NCBI GenBank assembly: GCA_023663285.1
Contig: JAMPHT010000004.1
Coordinates: 35,325-99,324, forward strand
Source: Bacillota bacterium
GTDB taxonomy: Bacteria > Bacillota > Clostridia > Lachnospirales > Lachnospiraceae
DNA length: 64,000 bases
Direction of reading: 5' to 3'
Under the pieces are notes generated by a model. That model was not told the DNA's origin. It saw nothing but the letters and a program-made list of their open reading frames with translations, and did not search any database. Below, in pieces: positions 51,328-59,623 of this stretch (its first letter is position 1; every line of letters starts with the position of its first letter). A program made the translations under genes and the position numbers.

Positions 51328-52275
51328 ATGAGAAACAGCAGCTTTCGCAAATATTATATTTTTTCGTGTATCGGGTGCTTTGTCCTGTCATTTTATCCGC
51401 TGCTCATGGGCATCCGCACAGTATCTGAAATGCTCCAAAGCGGAACCGTTCCCATGGAGAAATATCCCAAATATGTCATCCCGTACACCCCTATCTCACT
51501 GGCGCTTATCTTCGCTGTTTTCCTTATGCCGCTGTTCCATAGGCTTTTCAGGAAATTCGACTTTTGCGGTGCTTCGGTTTGCAGTGTGGGGGTGTTTTTT
51601 CTCTTTGAAAGACTGATGGAAACAAAAATCCTGGTTCAAGCGCAGGAAAGCGTATCCCTTGAAAGCTGGCAGATGTCTCTGTGCGTATCGTTTGAAATGT
51701 ATCAGGCTCGGTCATGGGAAGCCGTTGACGTTCTGCTGGGCGGCTACAGTCCGGCCTTCAAGCTGCATTTTTATATTATTTCGGTGGTGATCATTCTTTC
51801 CATCTTAAACTGTGTTTACGGCTTTGCAAAAATGATCCGTACCGGTGATAAAAGCCGTCAAAGGTCTCTGATCATCCAGGCTGTCTGCAGCGCTGTCTTT
51901 CTTGGGATGTGCATATGGGCCTGCTTTACCGCTTTCTACCGCACATGGGAGCTTACCGTGTCTGCGGTCTCCGCTGCTCTGATGATGCTATTCTTTATCG
52001 TTTTCGGAGTGACAATGGGCGCTTTTACCGGTTCCTTTACTCTGGGCAGGAAAAGGGTATGGTCTGTTTTTCTGCCCGCCCTTGTTTCCTCTCTGATCAC
52101 CCTGATCATGTACATCGGGGAAATGATCCTCCTGAGGGGCGGCTTATATCGTTTCGGGAGCGGACCTTTCTTCCGGGGACTTCCGGCGATAGTGCTTGCA
52201 CCTGCAGATATTCTTGTGATCCTTCTTGCGGGGTGCATCAGCGGAGGGATATTCTATTGGCTGAACAAAAAATGA
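51328..52275 (+). CDS. polytopic membrane protein, unidentified
   Basis: A 315-aa protein with about eight membrane helices (for example IFSCIGCFVLSFYPLLMGI, ISLALIFAVFLMPLFHRLF, FYIISVVIILSILNCVYGF, LVSSLITLIMYIGEMILL). Loops are short; none carries a recognisable motif. GGGAGGACACT precedes the ATG. It ends at the promoter of the downstream tRNA-Leu. I do not recognise the family. Confidence 0.7.
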   Translation: MRNSSFRKYYIFSCIGCFVLSFYPLLMGIRTVSEMLQSGTVPMEKYPKYVIPYTPISLALIFAVFLMPLFHRLFRKFDFCGASVCSVGVFFLFERLMETKILVQAQESVSLESWQMSLCVSFEMYQARSWEAVDVLLGGYSPAFKLHFYIISVVIILSILNCVYGFAKMIRTGDKSRQRSLIIQAVCSAVFLGMCIWACFTAFYRTWELTVSAVSAALMMLFFIVFGVTMGAFTGSFTLGRKRVWSVFLPALVSSLITLIMYIGEMILLRGGLYRFGSGPFFRGLPAIVLAPADILVILLAGCISGGIFYWLNKK

Positions 52276-52304
52276 TTGACTTTTCACAGGAGGAATGCTA
52301 TGAT
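52276..52304 (+). promoter_or_regulatory. promoter of tRNA-Leu (AAG)
   Basis: TTGACT (52276-52281) and TATGAT (52299-52304), spacer 17 bp. It begins directly after the stop codon of the membrane protein gene. Confidence 0.75.
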
Positions 52305-52333
52305 GATATTTGCGCAGTGCATATGCTGTGTAT

Positions 52334-52417
52334 GCGGAAGTGTCGGAACTGGCAGACGAGCAAGACTAAGGATCTTGTGATAGCAATATCGTGTGGGTTC
52401 AAGTCCCATCTTCCGCA
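52334..52417 (+). tRNA. tRNA-Leu, anticodon AAG
   Basis: 84 nt without CCA. Acceptor GCGGAAG/CTTCCGC, anticodon stem CAAGA/TCTTG with loop CTAAGGA (anticodon AAG), long variable arm (TGATAGCAATATCG) and T-arm GTGGGTTCAAGTCCCAT. Confidence 0.95.
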
Positions 52418-52421
52418 TGAC

Positions 52422-52580
52422 TTATTTTGTAGCTGAAACCTTTGAAATATCAGGGGTTTCGGCTTTTTTCTTACTTAAAAAGTCGATTATATTTTGGTCA
52501 CTTTTGGTCACTTTTTTATCGGACAGCGCTTTTAATACTATTTCTCCTGTTTCTTGATTAGTAGAAATATTAAAAAGGTG
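52422..52580 (-). pseudogene. 3' fragment of a mobile-element gene, perhaps an integrase
   Basis: On the minus strand an open frame without a start gives TNQETGEIVLKALSDKKVTK, continues SDQNIIDFLSKKKAETPDIS, and ends at TAA 52424-52422, five bp past the tRNA-Leu. Tyrosine recombinases that integrate into tRNA genes often end just next to the tRNA, with KVTKSD-like tails. Composition is AT-richer than the neighbours. No catalytic part remains, so the identity is a guess. Confidence 0.35.
52431..52470 (+). terminator. terminator of tRNA-Leu (AAG)
   Basis: AGCTGAAACC (52431-52440) pairs with GGTTTCGGCT (52455-52464, one G-T pair) and is followed by TTTTTTC. Confidence 0.8.
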
Positions 52581-52617
52581 CAAGACCCTTAACGATTAAA
52601 TAAAAGCCTTACACCTT
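52570..52617 (-). terminator. terminator of the 63-aa protein gene
   Basis: AAGGTGTAAG (minus strand, from 52617) pairs with CTTGCACCTT (ending 52575), with TTTTTAA after it. The loop is about 23 bases. Confidence 0.6.
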
Positions 52618-52646
52618 ATTTTGACTGCTGTTTAGTTGTAGGTTAA

Positions 52647-52838
52647 TTATTCTTTGATTCGATCAATGTCCGTGAGATTAACGCCGGAAACCTGCAAAAT
52701 GGCTTTTAATGATAAATATTTCTTCTTTAATCTTTCATAGGTTTCGATGGCATTTTCTTTTTTTGCAAGTGCCATATACTCTTGAATCTCTTCAAAATCA
52801 TCTATTGCCGCCTTCGTGATTTCAAGACCGTTTGGCAT
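52647..52838 (-). CDS. small hypothetical protein
   Basis: A 63-aa acidic helical protein (MPNGLEITKAAIDDFEEIQE at the start, then YMALAKKENAIETYERLKKK). The ATG at 52838 has GGAGGTGATG upstream. It has its own promoter (TTGCAC/TATAAT) and terminator in an AT-rich stretch between tRNA-Leu and the kdg operon. No family recognised; the coiled-coil-like N-terminal half could support a partner interaction. It may be left from the element inserted at the tRNA. Confidence 0.65.
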   Translation of the reverse strand: MPNGLEITKAAIDDFEEIQEYMALAKKENAIETYERLKKKYLSLKAILQVSGVNLTDIDRIKE

Positions 52839-52889
52839 ATCATCACCTCCACTTTCCGAAAAATAGGATCGACTTTTGTATCTGTATTG

Positions 52890-52917
52890 ATTATAGCAAT
52901 CATTTTGCAATGTGCAA
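52890..52917 (-). promoter_or_regulatory. promoter of the 63-aa protein gene
   Basis: TTGCAC (52912-52917) and TATAAT (52890-52895) on the minus strand, spacer 16 bp. Confidence 0.65.
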
Positions 52918-52976
52918 AGCCTTTATTTAATTATCAAGGCGCTTTACACGGCAAATACAACAATTTAGATTATTCC

Positions 52977-54008
52977 TTATCTCTGCACACGTCCGGAGGC
53001 GTCTCCTCCTGCCAGGGTCTCCACCTCTTTTCTGGAAACCAGGTTGAAGTCGCCGGGAATGGTATGCTTCAGCGCGGAAGCCGCCACGCCGAACTCAAGC
53101 GCATCCTTGAAGTTCTTGCCGTCCAGCATACCGCAGATAACGCCGCCTGCAAAGGAATCGCCGCCGCCCACGCGGTCCACGATGGGATGGATGCTGTACT
53201 CCTTGGAATGGTAGAACTCCTTGGTATCCCTGGAGTAGATACAAGCGGACCATCCGTTATCGGAAGCGGAATGGCTGACACGCAGGGAAGAAATGCAGTA
53301 CTCAAAGTTGTAATCCGCTACCATCTGCTCAAAGATGGACTTGTAGCCCGCAAGCTCCAGATCGCCGCTGGTAACGTCAGTCTTGCCCGGCTTGTAGCCC
53401 AGCACCAGTTCAGCGTCCTCTTCATTGCCGATGCAGACATCCACATACTGCATCAGATTCTTCATGACCTTCTGTGCCTTCTCGGAGCTCCACAGCTTCT
53501 TGCGGAAGTTTAAATCCACGGAAACCTTTACGCCATGCTTCTTTGCCGCCTTCAGGGCTTCCTCTGTCAGCACAGCCGCAGCGTCGGAGACAGCGGGGGT
53601 GATCCCCGTAAAATGGAACCAGTCCGCATCCTTAAAGATGTCGTCAAAATCAAAATCCGCAGCAGTCGCTGTAGAAATGGAAGAATGGGCTCTGTCATAC
53701 ACCACCTTGGAGGGTCTCATGGAAGAACCGCTCTCCAGGAAATAGATGCCCAGCCTCTCGCCGCACTTTGCAATGTGCTTTGTACCTACATTGTACTTCC
53801 TCAGCGCCGCTACCGCGCACTCGCCGATCTCGTTTGCAGGAACGGCTGTTACAAACTCAGCGTCATGTCCGTAATTTGCCAGAGATACCGCTACGTTTGC
53901 CTCTCCACCGCCATAGTTGATGTCAAACTCGTCGGCCTGAATAAATTTCTCAAAATTGGGGGTGGACAGTCTCAGCATGATCTCACCCATGGTTATTACC
54001 TTTGCCAT
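52977..54008 (-). CDS. kdgK: 2-dehydro-3-deoxygluconate kinase
   Basis: A 343-aa PfkB-family sugar kinase that makes KDPG from 2-keto-3-deoxygluconate. The ATG at 54008 (MAKVITMGEIMLRLS) has AAAAGGGG upstream. GEIMLRLS, INYGGGEANVAVSLANYG (substrate loop), VSVDLNFRKKLW and the ATP/anion-hole motif DRVGGGDSFAGGVICGML are present. It is last in kduI-kduD-rpiB-kdgA-kdgK and directly follows the aldolase gene. Its assignment to KDG rather than another ketose rests on the operon. Confidence 0.92.
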   Translation of the reverse strand: MAKVITMGEIMLRLSTPNFEKFIQADEFDINYGGGEANVAVSLANYGHDAEFVTAVPANEIGECAVAALRKYNVGTKHIAKCGERLGIYFLESGSSMRPSKVVYDRAHSSISTATAADFDFDDIFKDADWFHFTGITPAVSDAAAVLTEEALKAAKKHGVKVSVDLNFRKKLWSSEKAQKVMKNLMQYVDVCIGNEEDAELVLGYKPGKTDVTSGDLELAGYKSIFEQMVADYNFEYCISSLRVSHSASDNGWSACIYSRDTKEFYHSKEYSIHPIVDRVGGGDSFAGGVICGMLDGKNFKDALEFGVAASALKHTIPGDFNLVSRKEVETLAGGDASGRVQR

Positions 54009-54051
54009 TGTTATCAATTCCCCTTTTCCTTATTTCTTTTTCCCGGAAGCC

Positions 54052-55011
54052 TTACTTCTGCACCAGATGCACTGCGAATCCGCCTACCTCTTCCTTCAGA
54101 TAGATGGCCTTGTACTTGCCCTTGTCATCCTTCTTAGGCTCCTCAAACTCCACGCCGAGAACGGTGCTCATGTAATTCACTGCCCTCTCGATATAGTTGG
54201 TGCGAATCGCAATATGCCCGTTGGTTCCCTTGAAAGGAGTTTTCATTACCTCTACCGCGGTCCCCGCAAAGATGGAGCTGTTACCCACCTTTGCAGGCAT
54301 ACCGAACAGGAATGCAAAGCGGTTTGCCGCCTTCATGGCTTCCTCTTCGTTTGCCGCATTGATGCCCACATGAGCCAGTTCAAAGCCCAGCATGGTCTGC
54401 ACTGCCTCTCTTGTCAACGCCTCGATCTTGTCCCAGGCTCCCTCGTTGATCAGATCGCCGGGCACCATCCAGGAGCCGCCGCAGGCAATGATCTTGGGGA
54501 AATCCAGATAAGAGGTCAGGTTCTTTGCATTGACGCCGCCGGTAGGCATAAACTTCATGTTCACGTAAGGCGCCGCCATAGCCTTGATCTTAGCCAGTCC
54601 CCCGGACTGCTCCGCAGGGAAAAACTTTACCACGTCCAGGCCGAACTCAATAGCCTGCTCAATATCCGAAGGGCTGGAGGTGCCGGGAGTAATAGGCACG
54701 CCCTTGTCAATACAATATTTTACGGTCTTGGGGTTCAGGCCGGGGCTGACGATGAATTTAGCGCCTGCTGCCACCGCCGCGTCAACCTGCTCCGCGTTTA
54801 AGACGGTTCCTGCGCCCACGCACATATCCGGGAAATTTTCCGTCATGATCCTGATGGCGCCTGCTGCCGCACCGGTGCGGAAGGTCACCTCCGCGCAGGG
54901 AAGTCCCCCTGCACATAACGCCTTTGCCAGGGGCAGAGCGTCCTCTTCCCTGTCGATCTTTACAACGGGAACAATACCGATCTTACTGATCTGCTCTAAT
55001 ACTGCATTCAT
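54052..55011 (-). CDS. kdgA: KDPG/KHG aldolase with a C-terminal VOC-type domain
   Basis: A 319-aa protein, about 105 residues longer than a usual KDPG aldolase. Residues 1-205 are the class I aldolase barrel: EVTFRTGAA (Glu41), VGAGTVLN, and the Schiff-base lysine in VVKFFPAEQSGG (Lys129); it cuts KDPG to pyruvate and glyceraldehyde 3-phosphate. Residues about 210-319 (ELAHVGINAANEEEAMKAAN...GHIAIRTNYIERAVNYM) resemble a glyoxalase/VOC domain with possible metal ligands His214 and Glu. The extra domain's role is unknown. Confidence 0.9.
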   Translation of the reverse strand: MNAVLEQISKIGIVPVVKIDREEDALPLAKALCAGGLPCAEVTFRTGAAAGAIRIMTENFPDMCVGAGTVLNAEQVDAAVAAGAKFIVSPGLNPKTVKYCIDKGVPITPGTSSPSDIEQAIEFGLDVVKFFPAEQSGGLAKIKAMAAPYVNMKFMPTGGVNAKNLTSYLDFPKIIACGGSWMVPGDLINEGAWDKIEALTREAVQTMLGFELAHVGINAANEEEAMKAANRFAFLFGMPAKVGNSSIFAGTAVEVMKTPFKGTNGHIAIRTNYIERAVNYMSTVLGVEFEEPKKDDKGKYKAIYLKEEVGGFAVHLVQK

Positions 55012-55067
55012 ATTTGCTTACCTCTTTCCGCCGCCTCTGCGGCACAAACAATTCAGAGCTTCGCTCT

Positions 55068-55706
55068 TTAAGCCAGAATCTCCTTCACTGCCGCCGCAAT
55101 CTTGTCACACTTGCAGTTGGCAGGGAAATACTCCTTGAATCTCTCTCCGGAAAGCGCTCCCTTTACCAGTTCCCTGTCAAGGCTCTGCAGGATGGTGACC
55201 ATATCCGTATGAGTCACCTCTTTTACCTTGTCCAGAATCTTTTTATTTCTCTGCTCCGGCTCTACCCGCTCAGGCGGATAGCCACCGCCGCCGGGGGCGC
55301 AGAACAGCTTTTCAAAAATATACTGCAGGTTCAACTCGCCGCCCCAGCCGAAATTCTCAGCAAAGGGAAGGGCCACACAGTTACCGTCATTTACCTGGGA
55401 AAACAGGTAAGCGTCCAAAGGCGATTCAATGTGTCCGCAAAGCACCTTCGGGAAGGAATTGCAGGCCAGCATAGCGCCTTCGCCGGTGCCGCAGCCGGTT
55501 ACACAATAATCCGCCGCCCCGGAATTTAAGAGTACAGCCGCCAGAATGCCGTTCTGCACATAGGTTAAGGGATTCGGGTCCTCTGCGCCGCACATACCGT
55601 AGTTGAACACCTCATGGCCCATGGGCTCCACTACCTTTTTCAGGGTCGCGCAGATAAGCTCATTTTTTGCCGCCTGGCTGTTCTCATTTATCAAAGCGAT
55701 CTTCAT
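55068..55706 (-). CDS. RpiB/LacAB-family sugar-phosphate isomerase-like protein
   Basis: A 212-aa protein. MKIALINENSQAAKNELICATL, GHEVFNYGM and the anion loop GAADYCVTGCGTGEGAMLACN match the RpiB/LacA/LacB family; the Cys in the loop corresponds to the usual catalytic Cys. It has about 60 residues more at the C-terminus than LacA/RpiB. It lies between kduD and kdgA, so its substrate is probably a uronate-derived keto sugar; no phosphorylated pentose role is implied by context. Confidence 0.82.
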   Translation of the reverse strand: MKIALINENSQAAKNELICATLKKVVEPMGHEVFNYGMCGAEDPNPLTYVQNGILAAVLLNSGAADYCVTGCGTGEGAMLACNSFPKVLCGHIESPLDAYLFSQVNDGNCVALPFAENFGWGGELNLQYIFEKLFCAPGGGGYPPERVEPEQRNKKILDKVKEVTHTDMVTILQSLDRELVKGALSGERFKEYFPANCKCDKIAAAVKEILA

Positions 55707-55725
55707 GTCAAATTAGCCTCCTATA

Positions 55726-56529
55726 CTATTCCGGCTGCTTGCCGATATAAGCCAGGATACCGCCATCCACGTAAAGGATGTGGCCGTTTACCGCATTGGA
55801 AGCCTCGGAAGCCAGGAACACTGCGGGACCGGTCAACTCCTCCGCCTTCAGCCATCTGTTGGCAGGGGTCTTTGCGCAGATAAACTGGTCAAAAGGATGC
55901 CTGCTGCCATCGGGCTGTATCTCACGTAAGGGTGCTGTCTGAGGTGTCTCAATGTAGCCGGGTCCAAGGCCGTTACACTGAATGTTGTACTGGCCGTACT
56001 CGGAACAGATATTTCTGGTAAGCATCTTCAGGCCGCCCTTTGCCGCCGCATATGCGGAAACAGTCTCGCGTCCCAGCTCGGACATCATAGAGCAGATGTT
56101 TATGATCTTGCCGTGTCCCTTCTTGATCATGGAAGGAATGACAGCCTTGGATACGATAAAGGGTGCGTTCAGGTCTACGTCCACCACCTGTCTGAATTCC
56201 GCCGCCGTCATCTCGGTCATGGGGATCCTCTTGATGATGCCCGCATTGTTCACCAGAATGTCGATCACGCCTACTTCCTTCTCGATCTGTGCAACCAGCG
56301 CGTTGACCGCTTCCTCGTTGGTAACGTCGCAGACATAGCCGTGGGCCTTGATGCCTTTCTCGGCGTATGCCGCCAGGCCCTTGTCCACCAGCTCCTGCTT
56401 GATGTCGTTGAAAACGATGGTTGCGCCCGCCTCAGCGTATGCGGAAGCAATGGCAAATCCGATACCGTAGGATGCTCCTGTCACAAGAGCTACCTTGCCT
56501 TCCAGTGAAAAGTTCAAATAATCTCCCAT
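55726..56529 (-). CDS. kduD: 2-dehydro-3-deoxy-D-gluconate 5-dehydrogenase
   Basis: A 267-aa short-chain dehydrogenase that reduces 2,5-diketo-3-deoxygluconate to KDG. LVTGASYGIGFAIASAYAEAG is the cofactor loop, NNAGIIKRIPM the NNAG motif, and SAYAAAKGG holds the Y-x3-K pair. It is longer than a minimal SDR at the end with GHILYVDGGILAYIGKQP. Downstream of kduI by 56 bp. Confidence 0.94.
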   Translation of the reverse strand: MGDYLNFSLEGKVALVTGASYGIGFAIASAYAEAGATIVFNDIKQELVDKGLAAYAEKGIKAHGYVCDVTNEEAVNALVAQIEKEVGVIDILVNNAGIIKRIPMTEMTAAEFRQVVDVDLNAPFIVSKAVIPSMIKKGHGKIINICSMMSELGRETVSAYAAAKGGLKMLTRNICSEYGQYNIQCNGLGPGYIETPQTAPLREIQPDGSRHPFDQFICAKTPANRWLKAEELTGPAVFLASEASNAVNGHILYVDGGILAYIGKQPE

Positions 56530-56585
56530 TTGTCTGTCTCCTTTTTATATTTTTGTTTTTGCTTTTACATTTTATAGTTTTACTG

Positions 56586-57446
56586 TTACATCAAATCTTT
56601 CATATCGACGCCGTCCATGTCGTCAAAGTCCTGATTTTCTCCCACCATGCCCCAGATAAAGGTATAGGCTCTGGAACCGCAGCCGGAATGGATGGACCAG
56701 CTGGGGGAAATGACGGCCTCCTCATTTCTCATTACAATGTGGCGCGTCTCATTGGGCTCGCCCATATAGTGCATTACAAAAGCGTCCTCCGGCATCTCAA
56801 AGTAGAGATACACCTCCATACGCCTGTCGTGGGTGTGACAGGGCATTGTGTTCCACACGCTGCCGGGCTCCAGCTTCGTCATCCCCATCTCCAGCTGGCA
56901 GCTTTCCACCTGTCCGGGCAGGATATATTTGCAGATGACCCTGTGGTTTGCATCCTCAAGGCTTCCCAGCTCCACCTTGTTCTCCGGCTTCACGATGACC
57001 ACGCCCTCTTCCGGCTGTCCCTCCGGCTTGATCAGGACGGTGGGACAGGTCCTGTGGGCAGGCGCTGAATTCAGATAAAATTTTGCGGGCCGGGCTGCGT
57101 CGTCGCTGGCAAAAATGATCTCCCTGGACCCCATACCGATGTACATGGCCTCCTTGAAGCCCACCTTATACACCTTGCCGTCCACAGTGATGGTCCCTGC
57201 TCCGCCGATGTTGATGGCTCCCAGCTCCCTCCTCTGGCAGAAATACTCCGCCCGAAGCTCGTCCCCCGCCGTAAGGGTAAGGGGCTTTACAGGCACCGCC
57301 GCTCCTGTGATGATTCTGTCAATGTGGCTGTATACCAGCTTGATCTCACCGGGCACGAAAAGATTCCGGATCAGAAACTCCTCGCGCAGGCGCTCTGTGG
57401 TATAATGCTTCACATCTCTGGGTGATACTGCCGTTCTCAATTCCAC
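56586..57446 (-). CDS. kduI: 5-dehydro-4-deoxy-D-glucuronate isomerase
   Basis: A 286-aa cupin that converts the unsaturated uronate product DKI to DKII. The start is taken as GTG at 57446 ([18 protein letters not shown]), after AAGGAGAGG; this gives the normal size. [23 protein letters not shown] carries the metal-binding His/His/Glu, with the fourth ligand His in [12 protein letters not shown]. First gene of the operon, under a palindromic operator. Confidence 0.94.
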   Translation of the reverse strand: [286 protein letters not shown]

Positions 57447-57542
57447 TGTGACACACCTCTCCTTTCTGTGTGCGAAATGGAAGTTCTCCGCGAGACAGCC
57501 TATGCTGTCGGCGGCAGGAACTTCCTGACGCATTTTCAATCA

Positions 57543-57561
57543 TGTAAGCGCTTACATTATA
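57543..57561 (-). promoter_or_regulatory. -10 box and LacI/CcpA-type operator of the kdu operon
   Basis: TGTAAGCGCTTACA (57543-57556) is a perfect 14-bp palindrome of the LacI/GalR/cre type. The minus-strand -10 TATAAT occupies about 57556-57561, so the operator spans the start point and would act as a block. The -35 is not clear. The 237-bp gap upstream of kduI holds no other feature. Confidence 0.7.
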
Positions 57562-57683
57562 ACATGAACCTTAACTTAAGTATAGCACAATCAGAAAAAA
57601 TCTCCAAGTTTTTCCTTGATTTTTTGTTCCATGCTATAACAGCTCCACCATGCCGTCCATAAGCTGCCGAAGTATACCCCTCT

Positions 57684-58199
57684 TTACAGACTGACTTCAA
57701 ACGCCTCTAAGGTTTCCTGGGTATTGAACATTTTGACAGAAGTCTCAAGCATTTCGCTCATATAGTCTCCGTCACCCATTGTTGCAAAGAACAGGACATC
57801 CTCTCTCCTGAAATGATTCTTTTGAAATATTTCATTCGGAAGCTCTCGGATGACTGCCTGCAATACTGTAAGCAGACTTACGGCAAAATCCCATTTTTCT
57901 TCCGACGGATCACAAAAATCTATCTCTGTACAGCTTTCAACAACGTCTACAAGCGGTTGATAGAGGAAACCCGTGTCAGCCTTGATACCCTCTCCTCCCC
58001 ACTCAAAATATTCACGGATATCGACCTTATCTCCCAGCTTCCAGGTGGGGTAAAAACCATAAAAATCATCCGTGGTGATCAACCCGATAGCACAGCGGCT
58101 TCCCTCTTCCTTCTTCCTCTTTCTCAGTATTTCATCAATGACCTTTGGAAAACTCCTGGTACACCCGTTCTTGAAATCCTCAAACTTACGCAGATCCAT
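57684..58199 (-). CDS. DUF4303 domain-containing protein
   Basis: A 171-aa cytosolic protein. The ATG shares its A with the mazG stop (TGATG). The core is acidic and aromatic: CAIGLITTDDFYGFYPTWKL, DIDFCDPSEEKWDFAVSLL-like segment, and DVLFFATMGDGDYMSEMLETSVKMFN. This is the DUF4303 pattern, often found with polymorphic-toxin immunity genes in other bacteria, though no toxin is near. Coupled to mazG. Confidence 0.78.
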   Translation of the reverse strand: MDLRKFEDFKNGCTRSFPKVIDEILRKRKKEEGSRCAIGLITTDDFYGFYPTWKLGDKVDIREYFEWGGEGIKADTGFLYQPLVDVVESCTEIDFCDPSEEKWDFAVSLLTVLQAVIRELPNEIFQKNHFRREDVLFFATMGDGDYMSEMLETSVKMFNTQETLEAFEVSL

Positions 58200-58618
58200 C
58201 ACTTTCCCTCCTTTTCCATCCGCTTGACCTCTTTCCATAGCGCCAGCGCTTCCTCCGGACTGTCCGGTCTCTTTACATCCCCGAACACATGGGGATGCCT
58301 GCGGATCAGCTTGTCTGACAGCCCCTGGACCACATCCGCAAAGCAAAAGGCGCCTCTCTCCCTGGCGATCTCGCAGTGCAGAAGCACCTGCAGCAGCACA
58401 TCTCCCAACTCCTCGCACAGATTCTCATCGTCCTTCTTCTCAACCGCCCGGATCACCTCACCGGTCTCCTCCTCCAGACATTCCCGCAGGGATTCATGGG
58501 TCTGGGCGCTGTCCCAGGAACAGCCCTCCGGACTGCGCAGTATGGCAACGATCTCCAGCAGCTCCTCCATGGTATGGGGCTGTTTTTCAATGTATGTCTT
58601 TCCGTTGTATTCCCGCAT
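58199..58618 (-). CDS. mazG: MazG-type nucleotide pyrophosphohydrolase
   Basis: A 139-aa single MazG domain that hydrolyses NTPs or modified NTPs to monophosphates. CSWDSAQTHESLRECLEEETGEVIRAV and NLCEELGDVLLQVLLH supply the EExxE and ExxD metal ligands. It is half the length of two-domain MazG. The stop overlaps the DUF4303 start. Confidence 0.92.
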   Translation of the reverse strand: MREYNGKTYIEKQPHTMEELLEIVAILRSPEGCSWDSAQTHESLRECLEEETGEVIRAVEKKDDENLCEELGDVLLQVLLHCEIARERGAFCFADVVQGLSDKLIRRHPHVFGDVKRPDSPEEALALWKEVKRMEKEGK

Positions 58619-58716
58619 ATTTTCTCTCCTGTATCACTTTGCCGTTTCAGGCTTATACATATCACTCATCTCCGCTCACTTCTCCCGCGGGCTGGAAGCC
58701 AAAAGGTCTATACTAA

Positions 58717-59598
58717 TCATTTCCCCAGCGGCTTTCCTGTCAGAAGTTCATAGCCCTGCAGATATTTTTGAATGGTCTTATCCACGATTTCCTGAGGCAG
58801 GGTCCAGTTATTGTCCGGGTTTGCCTTCAGCCAGTCCCTGGCAAACTGCTTGTCAAAGGAAGGCTGGCTATGCCCCGGCTCATAGCCCTCCGCAGGCCAG
58901 AAGCGGGAGCTGTCCGGCGTCAGCATCTCGTCGCCGATGACGATATTTCCGTTTTCATCCAGACCAAACTCAAACTTGGTGTCGGCAATGATGATTCCCT
59001 TTGTCAGCGCATAGTCCGCACATTTTTTATAAAGGGCAATGGTATGATCCCGCAGCTTCTCCGCATACTCTCTTCCTTTTCCCGGAAAACGCTTCTCCAG
59101 ATAATCCACGCTCTGCTCAAAGGAAATATTTTCGTCGTGGTCTCCAATCTCCGCCTTGGTAGACGGAGTGTAGATAGGCTCAGGCAATTTATCCGATTCC
59201 TTCAGCCCTTCGGGAAGCCTGATGCCGCAGACAGTCCCGTCCTTTTGATAGCTTGCCCAGCCGCTCCCTGTAATATAGCCTCGAACGATGCACTCCACCG
59301 GGATCATAGTCAGCTTTTTGCACATCATGCTATTGCCGTCAAACCGCTCCTGCCTGAAAAATTCCGGCATATCGTTGACATCCACGGAAATCATATGGTT
59401 AGGAAGAATGTCCTCCGTCATATCGAACCAGAACTTTGACATCTGGGTCAGGACCGCTCCCTTTTTGTCCACCTTATTATTCAGGATAACATCAAAACAG
59501 CTGATCCTGTCCGTGGCGACCATGATCATGCTGTCGCCGTTGTCATATATCTCACGTACCTTGCCCTCCTTCACGGGCTTAAACTCCTGCACACTCAT
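58717..59598 (-). CDS. purC: phosphoribosylaminoimidazole-succinocarboxamide synthase
   Basis: A 293-aa SAICAR synthase in purine synthesis. The ATG at 59598 (MSVQEFKPVKEG) has GGAGGAGC upstream. KVREIYDNGDSMIMVATDRISCFDVIL, VDVNDMPEFF, RGYITGSGWASYQKDGTVCGIRLPEG and the C-terminal IGDEMLTPDSSRFWPAEGYEPG are conserved. It has its own promoter and a leader hairpin. No other pur gene is adjacent. Confidence 0.96.
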   Translation of the reverse strand: MSVQEFKPVKEGKVREIYDNGDSMIMVATDRISCFDVILNNKVDKKGAVLTQMSKFWFDMTEDILPNHMISVDVNDMPEFFRQERFDGNSMMCKKLTMIPVECIVRGYITGSGWASYQKDGTVCGIRLPEGLKESDKLPEPIYTPSTKAEIGDHDENISFEQSVDYLEKRFPGKGREYAEKLRDHTIALYKKCADYALTKGIIIADTKFEFGLDENGNIVIGDEMLTPDSSRFWPAEGYEPGHSQPSFDKQFARDWLKANPDNNWTLPQEIVDKTIQKYLQGYELLTGKPLGK

Positions 59599-59623
59599 CT
59601 CTTTGCTCCTCCAGGCTGTTTTT

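Noticed and set aside
57813-58940. 375-codon plus-strand frame across DUF4303, mazG and the start of purC
   Set aside because: Opposes three recognisable genes and is Ser-rich low-complexity; a shadow frame.
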